Origin: Pusillimonas sp. MFBS29
GTDB lineage: Bacteria; Pseudomonadota; Gammaproteobacteria; Burkholderiales; Burkholderiaceae_B
Direction: 5' to 3'
DNA length: 64,000 nt
Assembly: GCF_020687695.1 (NCBI RefSeq)
Contig: NZ_JAJEWL010000001.1
Location: 124,001-188,000, forward strand
Below are positions 19,034-27,679 of the stretch, piece after piece. The stretch's first letter is position 1. The number at the start of each line of letters is the position of its first letter. The notes beneath the pieces were generated by a model that saw nothing but the letters and a program-made list of their open reading frames with translations, was not told the origin of the DNA and did not search any database. The position numbers and the translations under genes were made by a program.

Positions 19034-20548
19034 ATGTCTGTTGGAGCACGTGCCCGGCGCCTGACCTACCTGGTGCATCGTTGGACCGGCATGGGCGGAT
19101 GCCTGCTCATGGTCTTGTGGTTTGTGAGCGGGGTCGTCATGCTGTATGTAGGCTATCCCAAGCTCACGCCTTGGGAGCGCCTTGGAGCGCTGCCCGCGCT
19201 GAGCGCCACGCAATGCTGCCTGCCGCTGGATGCGGCACTGGCAAGCAGTGGTGTTCACCTTCCGGCGCAGTCGATGACGCTGACCTCGATACGAGGGCAG
19301 CCTCACTTCCTGATCCGCGACCACAATGGCGCGTACCGTGCGATCAATGCCCGGACGGCCAAACTGGCCGGCGAGGTGGACGCAGCGGCGGCGCAGGATG
19401 CGGCTGTGGCTTTCATGCCGGCGGGCACGGCCAGTTACGATGGCCTGGTGAATGAGGATCGCTGGACGCACTCCGGCAGCCTCAATGCGCACAGGCCCTT
19501 GCACGTGGTGCGGATGCAAGGCGAACAGCCTGCAACGCTGTATATATCATCGACCACCGGCCAGGTTGTGATGGATGCGCCACTGTCGCAGCAGCGCTGG
19601 AACTATGTCGGGGCGTGGCTGCACTGGCTGTATATGTTCCGCTTTCAATCGACAGATCCGGTATGGAGCTGGCTGGTCATTGTCTTGTCCGCTGTCGCAA
19701 CAGTCAGCGCCATCACGGGGCTATGTGTGGGGTTATGGCGCTGGCGTTTCAGCGGACGCTACAAGAGCGGCTCCAGAACACCGTATCGGGCACCATGGAT
19801 GTGGGCCCACCACATTACCGGCCTGCTTTTTGCAGGATTTGTCTTCACCTGGATATTCAGCGGCCTGATGTCCATGAATCCGCTGGGTGTTTTCAGCGCC
19901 AGGGGAGAGCCGCCCATCATGATCCTTTACCATGGCGGTGCTCCCGGCGTGAGCGGGCAGCTGGGCGATGCCCAAGGCGTCGTCGCACGCTTGCATGAGC
20001 AGGGCTTTGCCGTGGTTGAGATGGAGTGGCGCAGGCTGAAAGGGCGGCCATATATCCTGGCGCGCAACGGTCTGGGTGAATCACGCCTGGTTCTGGATGA
20101 CGGTGAAGGCGGCCTGCAGATACGTGAGCGCTGGGCGGAAGCTGATGTCTTGCGGGCGGCTGCGCAGCTATTCCCGTATCAGATATCGGGCAGCCAGCTA
20201 TTGACGCAATACGACAATTACTACTACGGACGCCAGCCCGAGGCCATGAATGGCTCGACAGAGCGCCGCTTGCCTGCCCTGCGTGTGGATTTTGACGACC
20301 CGGGCCAGACCAGGGCTTATATAGACCTGCATACGGGTGACGTAGCCGCAACCCTTGATGGCAGAGAGCGGGCCGGGCGCTGGCTGTTCAATTTTCTGCA
20401 CAGCTGGGATACCCCTGGAATGCTGTCGGCCGCGGTCTGGCGCGATATTGTCCTGATACTGCTGAGTCTGGGCGGCCTGCTGGTGTCGGTGTCCGGCGTG
20501 GTGATTGCCTGGAACCGGCTGCGCCTGTGGCTGAAAGTGCTTAGGTGA
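19034..20548 (+). CDS. PepSY-domain transmembrane protein (PiuB-like)
   Basis: The 504-residue inner-membrane protein has four clear hydrophobic segments (about residues 13-40, 210-240, 258-285, 470-500) enclosing large periplasmic PepSY regions. HRWTGMGG at the start and WMWAHHITGLLFAGFVFTWIFSGLM carry the conserved histidines of PepSY_TM/PiuB proteins, which are linked to ferric-siderophore reduction. GGGAGGAAG lies 8 nt before the ATG. It follows the TonB receptor by 17 nt, so the two form one operon. Reduction of the imported metal complex at the inner membrane is inferred from the family. Confidence 0.87.
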   Translation: MSVGARARRLTYLVHRWTGMGGCLLMVLWFVSGVVMLYVGYPKLTPWERLGALPALSATQCCLPLDAALASSGVHLPAQSMTLTSIRGQPHFLIRDHNGAYRAINARTAKLAGEVDAAAAQDAAVAFMPAGTASYDGLVNEDRWTHSGSLNAHRPLHVVRMQGEQPATLYISSTTGQVVMDAPLSQQRWNYVGAWLHWLYMFRFQSTDPVWSWLVIVLSAVATVSAITGLCVGLWRWRFSGRYKSGSRTPYRAPWMWAHHITGLLFAGFVFTWIFSGLMSMNPLGVFSARGEPPIMILYHGGAPGVSGQLGDAQGVVARLHEQGFAVVEMEWRRLKGRPYILARNGLGESRLVLDDGEGGLQIRERWAEADVLRAAAQLFPYQISGSQLLTQYDNYYYGRQPEAMNGSTERRLPALRVDFDDPGQTRAYIDLHTGDVAATLDGRERAGRWLFNFLHSWDTPGMLSAAVWRDIVLILLSLGGLLVSVSGVVIAWNRLRLWLKVLR

Positions 20549-20626
20549 AGATGGCTGCGCCGCCTGGTGTTCTTTGTTATTGTTGAGCACCTCACTACAT
20601 GGATTGCAGCCGGAGATTTCGCAAAG

Positions 20627-21340
20627 ATGGATACAAGACCCAGCACGGACGACTCAGCAGACCAGACATTCCAGGCGGTCAGGCATGCCATCACGTCAAG
20701 AAAAAGCACCCGTGCCTTTCTGCCCCGGCCCGTTGATCCGGCATTGATAGACGAGCTGCTGCAGATCGCAGGCATGGCACCCAGCGGCAGCAATATCCAG
20801 CCGTGGCAGGTGCATGTGATTACGGGCAAGGCGCGTGACCGCCTGTCTGCCGATCTGCTGGCTGCCCATCAGGAAAATGCCCCCGAAGAGCGTGAGTATC
20901 AATACTATCCAGTGAAGTGGCGCAGCCCTTATATCGAGCGGCGCCGGGCTACCGGCTGGGGCCTGTACGGCCTGCTGAATATCGTCAAGGGCGACCATGA
21001 GGCAATGGCCCGTCAGCACGGCCGCAACTACGAATTCTTCGATGCGCCTGTCGTCATGATATTCACGATGGACAACGACATGGAGACCGGCAGCTGGCTG
21101 GACTACGGCATGTTCCTGCAAAACATCATGGTGGCGGCGCGCGGATGCGGGCTGCACACCTGCCCCCAGGCGGCATTGGTGAGCTATCCGCGCATAGTCA
21201 GAAAGCATCTGAACATCCAGGACGACAAGATTCTTGTGTGCGGCCTGTCACTGGGTTACGAGGACACAACGAATATCGTCAATCAGTTCCAGCCTTCCCG
21301 CATGAGCCTGGACGAGTTCGTGACCTATCACCGCGATTAA
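20627..21340 (+). CDS. Nitroreductase-family FMN oxidoreductase
   Basis: The 237-residue protein has the nitroreductase FMN-binding start ITSRKSTRAFLPRPV, the APSGSNIQPWQ motif and the C-terminal VCGLSLGYED. Such enzymes use NAD(P)H to reduce nitroaromatics, quinones or flavins; the natural substrate here is unknown. I chose the ATG at 20627, with CGGAGA upstream. The reading frame opening at 20567 would add a hydrophobic leader overlapping the gap after the PepSY gene. Confidence 0.88.
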   Translation: MDTRPSTDDSADQTFQAVRHAITSRKSTRAFLPRPVDPALIDELLQIAGMAPSGSNIQPWQVHVITGKARDRLSADLLAAHQENAPEEREYQYYPVKWRSPYIERRRATGWGLYGLLNIVKGDHEAMARQHGRNYEFFDAPVVMIFTMDNDMETGSWLDYGMFLQNIMVAARGCGLHTCPQAALVSYPRIVRKHLNIQDDKILVCGLSLGYEDTTNIVNQFQPSRMSLDEFVTYHRD

Positions 21341-21351
21341 GGAACTCGCCT

Positions 21352-21675
21352 TTATCCGCCAAGAATATCGGTCGCTCGATGACTGGGCGGTACACCTTGA
21401 ACCAGAAACACCGTGCCGCTGCTGTTGTTGGTTCTCAGGGGCTTGATTTCGCGATATGCGGCTGATTCATACCACTGTGATGCCAGCTCCAGGGTTGGAA
21501 ACTCAAGCATGACCAGATCTCCGTCAGGCTCGCCCTCCACGTACTGGTATGGTCCGCCATGGACGATATAACGTCCTTCGTACGGCTTGAGCGTCGGGTC
21601 GATACGTTCAAGGTAACTGCGGATATCGTCGTTCACGTCTGTTTCCTTAAGGATGGCTACGACATAGGCTGGCAT
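21352..21675 (-). CDS. DUF1330-family protein
   Basis: The 107-residue protein matches the DUF1330 ferredoxin-like fold: MPAYVVAILKETDVN at the start, GRYIVHGGPYQYVEGEPDGDLVMLEFPTLELASQWYESAAYREI in the middle. I chose the ATG at 21675 because the conserved MPAYVV begins there; the longer frame to 21813 runs into the LysR gene. The function of the family is not defined; it is often near catabolic genes. It lies downstream of the LysR gene on the same strand and may be transcribed with it. Confidence 0.85.
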   Translation of the reverse strand: MPAYVVAILKETDVNDDIRSYLERIDPTLKPYEGRYIVHGGPYQYVEGEPDGDLVMLEFPTLELASQWYESAAYREIKPLRTNNSSGTVFLVQGVPPSHRATDILGG

Positions 21676-21766
21676 ATATGACTCCCGAAAAGAAGGATGT
21701 AAAGTGGCGCCCGGCGTGCTGCCGCGAAGGCGTGATGCCATTGTCGCGTATATTTGGCCCGACGGT

Positions 21767-22708
21767 TCAGGAACGGCCAGACGGCCGGCGTTGAGCGTCA
21801 GTGACGGGCGCATGGCGCGCCATCAACTCAATAACCCAGTCGATGAACACGCGTAGCTTCGTGCTTACATGCCGATTCGGTGGGAATGCAAGGTACATGG
21901 GCATGGGCGCCAGCTGCCAGTCCCGGAATAGCGGGATCAGTTCGCCGCGTTCGACAGGTGTGCCGGCCATATAGGTGGGCATCCACACTATGCCAAGCCC
22001 TGCCAGGCCCGCGGCAAGGTAGGCATTGCCGTCGTCGACGGCAAGGGAGTAGCGGCCCTGCAATGTCACGCTCTCTGCATTGCGCGAAAGGACGCACGGC
22101 AGAACACGGCGGTTGCGGGTCCATACGAAACCCACGATGCGATGATGGGCGTCTTCAAGATCCTGAGGGCGAGAAGGCATGCCGGCAGCCGCCAGATAGG
22201 AAGGCGCCGCGTATACACCCATCTGCAGATCGCCGACATGGCGCGCCACCAGAGACAGGTTAGCGACATTGCCGCCACGTATTACGCAATCCACATTCTC
22301 GTCTATAAGATCGACCACCCGATCGCTAACCCCCAAGTGCAGCTGGATGCCCGGATATTTTTCCTGAAATGCATGCAGGGCCGGTACAAGAATCAAGCTG
22401 GCGAATGGGCTGGGCACGTCCACGCGCAATGTGCCGCGCGTAATTGCCGAAGCACTGGAAAGGCTGGTTTCGGCGTCGTCCATGTCCGCCAGCAGCCGCA
22501 GGACTCTTTCGTAATAGGCAGCGCCGTCCGCCGTGACTTTCACCTTGCGGGTGGTGCGGTTGAGCAGCTTGACCTGCAAGCGCGCCTCCAGCTGCTGTAT
22601 CAGCTGTGTCACGCTGGTTCTGCTCATGTGCAGCGTTTCGGCGGCTTTGGTGAAGCTTCCGGTTTCCACCACGCGGGCAAATGCCTGCATTGCGTCGAAA
22701 CGATCCAT
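21767..22708 (-). CDS. LysR-family transcriptional regulator
   Basis: The 313-residue protein is a LysR regulator of the broad DsdC/AaeR-like group (start MDRFDAMQAFARVVETGSFTKAAETLHMSRTSVTQ, then RLQVKLLNRTTRKVKVTADG). It has a C-terminal substrate-binding domain. It is divergent from the RidA-family gene at 22851 across about 140 bp, which suggests that this gene is one target. No clear palindromic operator was recognised there. Confidence 0.9.
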   Translation of the reverse strand: MDRFDAMQAFARVVETGSFTKAAETLHMSRTSVTQLIQQLEARLQVKLLNRTTRKVKVTADGAAYYERVLRLLADMDDAETSLSSASAITRGTLRVDVPSPFASLILVPALHAFQEKYPGIQLHLGVSDRVVDLIDENVDCVIRGGNVANLSLVARHVGDLQMGVYAAPSYLAAAGMPSRPQDLEDAHHRIVGFVWTRNRRVLPCVLSRNAESVTLQGRYSLAVDDGNAYLAAGLAGLGIVWMPTYMAGTPVERGELIPLFRDWQLAPMPMYLAFPPNRHVSTKLRVFIDWVIELMARHAPVTDAQRRPSGRS

Positions 22709-22850
22709 GGTGACTCCCGTCTGTTTGATTGTTTGGGTTTTGCAAATAGTGCTGGGTGCGATTGCCAGTTTATCGCCTGGATGCGGGACGTTAAAGTTTC
22801 AGGCACGACAACTCAGGCCGATTCTGGCCAATATCCAAGGAGAAACTCCC

Positions 22851-23243
22851 ATGACGGTACGCGACGCCATTTTCCCGGCTGATCGAAGTGAACTTTACAA
22901 CCTGCACGGTTATTCGGCAGCCATCAGATCGGGTGATCTGCTGTTTGTCTCAGGCCAGGTCGGCAGCCGCAGCAACGGGTCGCCGGAGCCGGACTTCGAG
23001 GCGCAGGTCCGCCTGGCATTTGCCAATCTCAGGGCGACACTGCAAGCGGGTGGTTGCGGGCTGGATGATATCGTCGATGTGACGACCTTTCACACCGATC
23101 CCGAGAATCAGTTCGCTACGATCATGAGCGTGAAAAGTGAAATCTTTCCGAAGGCGCCTTATCCGAACTGGACGGCGCTGGGCGTGACCTGGCTTGCCGG
23201 TTTCGACTTCGAGGTCAAGGTCATTGCCCGGATCCCGGCCTGA
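22851..23243 (+). CDS. RidA-family protein (YjgF/YER057c/UK114)
   Basis: The 130-residue protein has the RidA-family pattern: SGDLLFVSGQVG, the central FANLRATLQAGGCGLDDIVDVTTF and the terminal VKVIARIP arginine that deaminates reactive enamines/imines in catalytic RidA. AAGGAG lies 9 nt before the ATG. The gene's 3' end overlaps the convergent CoA transferase gene by 23 nt. It probably works with the divergent LysR regulator and the DUF1330 gene in an unassigned catabolic function. Confidence 0.88.
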   Translation: MTVRDAIFPADRSELYNLHGYSAAIRSGDLLFVSGQVGSRSNGSPEPDFEAQVRLAFANLRATLQAGGCGLDDIVDVTTFHTDPENQFATIMSVKSEIFPKAPYPNWTALGVTWLAGFDFEVKVIARIPA

Positions 23244-24417
23244 TTTCATCCAGTATTTCCTGAGTGTGCTCACCCAGCTCAGGCGCGTGCTTGTAGATGC
23301 TGACCGGTGTCTCGCTGAACCGGACACTCGGTCGGAATTGCCGGATGTGGCCAACGGTCGGGTGTTCGCCCTCCTGGAAGAAATCGACGGCTTTCAGGTG
23401 AGGATGTTCGGGCAGTTCTTCCAGCGCGTACAGGCGGGTAACCGGAATGTCGAGCTCGCTGCAAATGGCGATCCATTCATCGGTTGTTTTCAAGGGTGTT
23501 ATTTCGGCGATCATCGCGTAGATTTCTTGAATTCTGGCGTTTCGTTTATGTCTGTCGGCAATGTCGAATTGCTTGATGAGTTCACCTTTGCCCACCGCAT
23601 TGAAGAAAGCATTCCAGTGTTTTTCCGTATACGGCAGAACTCCGACCCAGCCGTCGCGGGTGCGATAGGGGCGGCGGCCGCCATTGACGATACGCTTGTA
23701 GCCTGCAGGCTCGTTCGAGTCTGGAAAGGCCAGCCCAGCCATGTGCTCGGACAGCACAAATGAAGTCATGGTTTCGAGCATGGGTACTTCGATGTACTGA
23801 CCTTGACCGGATTGCTGGCGGTGGAACAGGGCGGCAAGAATGGCATTGGACACATAGAGCCCGACTGTCTTGTCGGCAATCAGGTTGGGCGAGTATTCCG
23901 GTATTTCCTTGCCCAACGAGCTGACGCCGACGAATCCGCAAGAGGCCTGGATAATGTCGTCGAATGCAGGTTTGTCCTTGAAGGGGCCGTCCTGGCCGAA
24001 TCCTGTCGCTGCGCAATAGACGATGGACGGGTTCAAGGCTTTGACGGCATCGTATCCGAAGCTCAGTCTTTCGATGGCCTTGATGCGCATGTTGTGAACG
24101 ACCACGTCGGCGGATTTGATCAACGCCGCCAGAGCCTCTTTGTCTTCTTCCTGTTTCAGATCCAGCACCATGGATCGTTTGTTCCGGTTGAGCGACAGAT
24201 ATATCGAACCCATGCCCTTTTTACGTGAGACACCGTTGGAGCGGATAATGTCTCCGGCCGGGCCTTCGACCTTGATCACGTCTGCGCCGAAGTCGGCAAG
24301 CAGCTGTGTGGCCAGAGGGCCCAGTACAACGGATGTAAGGTCGACGACACGAACTCCCGAGAGAGGGCCAGGATGTGGATTGCCAGATTTCTGTTGGCGG
24401 TTGGGCTCGGTAGTCAT
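23221..24417 (-). CDS. CaiB/BaiF family III CoA-transferase
   Basis: The 398-residue protein has the family III motifs VRVVDLTSVVLGPLATQLLADFGADVIKVEGP at the N terminus, the catalytic-aspartate region KPAFDDIIQASCG, and the C-terminal DIPVTRLYALEEL. It moves CoA between carboxylic acids. It is divergent from two acyl-CoA dehydrogenases and an enoyl-CoA hydratase, so it probably activates the acid that those enzymes then degrade. The specific acid cannot be told from the sequence. Confidence 0.9.
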   Translation of the reverse strand: MTTEPNRQQKSGNPHPGPLSGVRVVDLTSVVLGPLATQLLADFGADVIKVEGPAGDIIRSNGVSRKKGMGSIYLSLNRNKRSMVLDLKQEEDKEALAALIKSADVVVHNMRIKAIERLSFGYDAVKALNPSIVYCAATGFGQDGPFKDKPAFDDIIQASCGFVGVSSLGKEIPEYSPNLIADKTVGLYVSNAILAALFHRQQSGQGQYIEVPMLETMTSFVLSEHMAGLAFPDSNEPAGYKRIVNGGRRPYRTRDGWVGVLPYTEKHWNAFFNAVGKGELIKQFDIADRHKRNARIQEIYAMIAEITPLKTTDEWIAICSELDIPVTRLYALEELPEHPHLKAVDFFQEGEHPTVGHIRQFRPSVRFSETPVSIYKHAPELGEHTQEILDEIRPGSGQ

Positions 24418-24601
24418 GATGTGTGTAATTCAATTCCAGGAAGGGTGGACGGGTTTGCGCCTGAGCATTCTACGGGTCTTTACAGCCCTATTATGATTCA
24501 TAAATACGAATGTTTTAAATAATTTATTCATGTATGTGAATATTGGATTTCCTATTTCCTGATGTATTCCTATCATCGCTGTCAAATACACGGAGCAGCA
24601 G
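24418..24601. promoter_or_regulatory. Divergent control region with two 16-bp dyads 30 bp apart
   Basis: Two elements share the form ATTCAT-N6-GAAT: 24496-24511 and 24526-24541, starting exactly 30 bp apart, which is about three helical turns. Both sit just before the acyl-CoA dehydrogenase start. The region is AT-rich relative to its flanks. The architecture suggests a dimeric repressor or activator bound on one DNA face. The IclR regulator at 28734 is the nearest candidate, though this is inference. Confidence 0.55.
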
Positions 24602-25759
24602 ATGAGCGAACTCATTAGATTCTCGATGGCCGACGAGCCGGCAAACCTGAGGGCTTTGCGCCAGGAAGTAAGAGGTTTCATAAAAGACCAGATGGCGTGC
24701 GGCGCCATGGTGCCCAGTCCGTACGGATGGGCGGAGCCCAATGCAGCCTTCAGCCGTGCGCTTGGCCAGAAAAAATGGATAGGCATGACCTGGCCAAGCG
24801 TCTATGGCGGGCATGAGCGCAGCGCAATCGAACGTTTCGTGGTGACGGAAGAGCTGCTCGCTGCCGGGGCGCCGATCAGGGCGCACTGGGTCGCTGACCG
24901 CCAGAGTGGTCCTTTGCTGCTCAAGTTTGGTACCGAGGCACAGAAGCAGGCCTTCCTGCCGCGCATCGCCCGCGGAGAGTGTTTTTTTTGCATAGGCATG
25001 AGCGAGCCCGATTCGGGTTCCGACCTGGCTTCCATTCGTACGAAAGCCGAGAAGGTTGAGGGAGGCTGGAAAGTAACAGGCACCAAGATATGGACCAGCA
25101 ATGCCCATCGCGTCGACATGATGATTCTGTTTGTGCGGACCGGGCCACGCGGCGAGTCCAGGCGTGAGGGGGTAAGCCAGTTTCTGGTGGACCTGACCCT
25201 GCCAGGCATCACCATAAGGCCCATCATCAACCTGGCGGGGGAACATGATTTCAATGAAGTCATTTTCGAAGAGGCGTTCATTCCCGACGACATGGTGATC
25301 GGCACCATCGAAAACGGCTGGAAGCAGGTGACCAATGAACTGGTCTACGAGCGCAGTGGCCCGGATCGCTGGACGAGTACCTTTCACGTTCTGGATGCCA
25401 TGCGTTCGCTGGTCCGTCGACATCCTTCCGCGACACGTCAGGCAGAGGTGGCAAGGCTTACCGCCCGCTTATGGACGCTGCATCAAATGTCCACATCGGT
25501 GGCCGGGATGCTTGAGAACGGCGAAGTGCCCAATACCGAGGCCGCGTTGGTCAAGGATCTGGGCACCACGTTCGAGCAGGATATCCCCGAGGTGGCCAGA
25601 AAGATATTTCCCGAAGAGTTGCGTGAAACCGATGAAGATTTCGCCCAGTTCAATGAAGCCTTGCGCTACTGCACGCTGTACGCGCCCGGCTACACATTAA
25701 GGGGTGGAACCAAAGAAATTCTTCGCGGAATCATAGCCAAAAGCCTGGGGTTGAAATGA
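24602..25759 (+). CDS. Acyl-CoA dehydrogenase, first of a tandem pair
   Basis: The 385-residue protein oxidises an acyl-CoA to the enoyl-CoA with FAD. It has the N-terminal helical domain, the FAD/substrate motif GMSEPDSGSDLASIRTKAEK and the tail LRGGTKEILRGIIAKSLGLK. The usual C-terminal catalytic Glu position is Gly here, while an alternative Glu occurs in VYERSGPDRW, as in the isovaleryl-CoA and long-chain types. It overlaps the next acyl-CoA dehydrogenase by 4 nt. In actinobacterial steroid degradation such tandem pairs form alpha2beta2 enzymes; that is a possible analogy here. Confidence 0.9.
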   Translation: MSELIRFSMADEPANLRALRQEVRGFIKDQMACGAMVPSPYGWAEPNAAFSRALGQKKWIGMTWPSVYGGHERSAIERFVVTEELLAAGAPIRAHWVADRQSGPLLLKFGTEAQKQAFLPRIARGECFFCIGMSEPDSGSDLASIRTKAEKVEGGWKVTGTKIWTSNAHRVDMMILFVRTGPRGESRREGVSQFLVDLTLPGITIRPIINLAGEHDFNEVIFEEAFIPDDMVIGTIENGWKQVTNELVYERSGPDRWTSTFHVLDAMRSLVRRHPSATRQAEVARLTARLWTLHQMSTSVAGMLENGEVPNTEAALVKDLGTTFEQDIPEVARKIFPEELRETDEDFAQFNEALRYCTLYAPGYTLRGGTKEILRGIIAKSLGLK

Positions 25760-26850
25760 ACGAAATCGATCAAATGCTGAATGACAGCGCCATCCGGTTC
25801 TTCACCGATCTTTGTACCCGTGATGTGCTCGACGAAGTCGAGCGCGGTGTATGGCTACAGGAGCCCTGGCAGGATATGCAGGCCATGGGTTTGACCTCGG
25901 CCGCGGTCATGGACACGGATGACATTGATGGCAACCTTGGCCTGAAATCGCTGGGACTGCTTGCCAGGCAAGCTGGGCGGTTCAATCTGCCGCTACCCCT
26001 GGTGGAAACATTCATGGCGCATCGGGCGCTCAGGACTGCAGGCATCCCGGTGGACGAGGACATGCCCATCGGCATGAGTACTTTGTGCAGCACCAGCACG
26101 CTGACTGCACAGCAGGACGGTGACGGATACATAGTGGATGGCAAGGCTGGGCGGGTGGCATGGGGACGACATTGCCCCTGGATACTTGCGACCGGCAGCA
26201 AGGAAGGCAAGCTGTTCCTCGCCTTGTTGCCGGCGGCAACTCGTGTGCAGCCAGGCGTAAACCTGGCGGGTGAGCCACGGGACACCTTGCATTACGAGAA
26301 TGTAAGGATAGATGGAGCGCATCTGCGCGTTCTGGAAACAGACGAACTGCTTGATCAAATCATTTGCGAGGGCGCACTGTTCCGCTGCATGCAGCTGACC
26401 GGAGCCATGCAGCGTGCGCTCGAGATGACGATAGAGTACGCACGTGAACGCGAACAGTTCGGTCGTCCGATTGCCAAGTTTCAAGCCATACAGCACCAGA
26501 TTGCCGAGCAGGCAGCCCAGACCGCCAGTGCTACCGCTGCGGCTGATGCGGCGGCCCATGCGAGCCGTGTCGGCCCTGCGCGACTGGAAATCGCGATGGC
26601 AAAAATCCGTTGCAGTGAAGCGGCCACCGTTGTCTACCGGGTTGCCCACCAGGTTCACGGCGCCATGGGTTTCACACACGAACACAACCTTCATTTGACG
26701 ACACGCCGCCTGATGTCTTGGCGTGATGAGTTCGGCTCGGATGACTACTGGGCGCAGTGGCTGGGCGCAACCTTGTCAGGCATGGAAGAAGGTTCGATAT
26801 GGCCTTTTATTACTGATCCGGCCGAGGCGCTGAACCAGGGAGCAGCATGA
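25756..26850 (+). CDS. Acyl-CoA dehydrogenase, second of a tandem pair
   Basis: The 364-residue protein keeps the C-terminal FAD-interacting motif AREREQFGRPIAKFQAIQHQ and the VHGAMGFTHEHNLH loop, but its N-terminal domain is shorter and it lacks the clear GxSEPxxGSD substrate motif seen in its neighbour. This asymmetry is what one expects of the partner subunit of a heteromeric acyl-CoA dehydrogenase. Start ATG overlaps the upstream stop (ATGA). Its own stop overlaps the enoyl-CoA hydratase start. Confidence 0.87.
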   Translation: MNEIDQMLNDSAIRFFTDLCTRDVLDEVERGVWLQEPWQDMQAMGLTSAAVMDTDDIDGNLGLKSLGLLARQAGRFNLPLPLVETFMAHRALRTAGIPVDEDMPIGMSTLCSTSTLTAQQDGDGYIVDGKAGRVAWGRHCPWILATGSKEGKLFLALLPAATRVQPGVNLAGEPRDTLHYENVRIDGAHLRVLETDELLDQIICEGALFRCMQLTGAMQRALEMTIEYAREREQFGRPIAKFQAIQHQIAEQAAQTASATAAADAAAHASRVGPARLEIAMAKIRCSEAATVVYRVAHQVHGAMGFTHEHNLHLTTRRLMSWRDEFGSDDYWAQWLGATLSGMEEGSIWPFITDPAEALNQGAA

Positions 26851-27641
26851 TGACCGACCAGCTTCGTTTTGAAATCAACGACCACATCGCGACCATTACA
26901 CTCAATCGCCCCGAGAAGCTCAATGCTTTCACGACCGGGATGCTGCATGCCTGGGCCGACGCTTTGCGGGAATGCCAGCGCAACGAGGACGTACGTGTCG
27001 TCGTGCTGACCGGAGCAGGGCGAGCCTTCTGCTCCGGTGGCGATGTGGGGGGTATGGGTGAGCGCAAGCAGGTCGAGACACCCATCATGCGCAAGGCCTC
27101 GCTGGCGGATCGTGTTCATCAGATACCCCTGATTCTGGAATCCCTTGGCAAGCCACTGATTGTTGCAGTCAATGGCGTTGCCGCCGGCGCGGGCCTTGAT
27201 ATGGCGCTGATGGGCGATATACGTATCGCGGCAGAGAGTGCACGTATGGCCGAGACCTATGTACGTATCGGCATTATGGCCGGCGATGGCGGTGCCTGGT
27301 ATCTGCCTCGCATCATAGGCATACCCAAAGCGCTGGAACTGCTGTGGACGGGCCGTTGGGTAGAGGCACAGGAGGCGGAACGCATAGGTCTGGTGAATAA
27401 GGTGGTTCCTGATGATCGTCTGATGGAAGAGACCTATGCCATGGCCAGACGCATCGCCAATGGTCCACCACTCGCTATCCAGATGATGAAAAAGAGCGTT
27501 TATCAAGGGATGGCAATGAGCTTGCCCACGCATCTCGAGCAGGTGTCATCCCACATGGCAGTACTTTTTTCAACCGAAGATCACCAAGAGGCGCTGAGCG
27601 CATTCAAAGAGAAGAGAGATCCGGTCTTCAAGGGCAGGTAA
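26847..27641 (+). CDS. Enoyl-CoA hydratase/isomerase family protein
   Basis: The 264-residue crotonase-fold protein hydrates the enoyl-CoA made by the preceding enzymes. It has the oxyanion-hole motifs AFCSGGDVGGM and NGVAAGAGLDMALMGDIRIA, and acid residues in AETYVRIGIMAGDGG. It overlaps the upstream gene by 4 nt. No thiolase or 3-hydroxyacyl-CoA dehydrogenase follows, so later steps must be encoded elsewhere. Confidence 0.92.
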   Translation: MMTDQLRFEINDHIATITLNRPEKLNAFTTGMLHAWADALRECQRNEDVRVVVLTGAGRAFCSGGDVGGMGERKQVETPIMRKASLADRVHQIPLILESLGKPLIVAVNGVAAGAGLDMALMGDIRIAAESARMAETYVRIGIMAGDGGAWYLPRIIGIPKALELLWTGRWVEAQEAERIGLVNKVVPDDRLMEETYAMARRIANGPPLAIQMMKKSVYQGMAMSLPTHLEQVSSHMAVLFSTEDHQEALSAFKEKRDPVFKGR

Positions 27642-27679
27642 GAATAGACACCGCCCAAACTTCAAGGAGATACAGCGTA

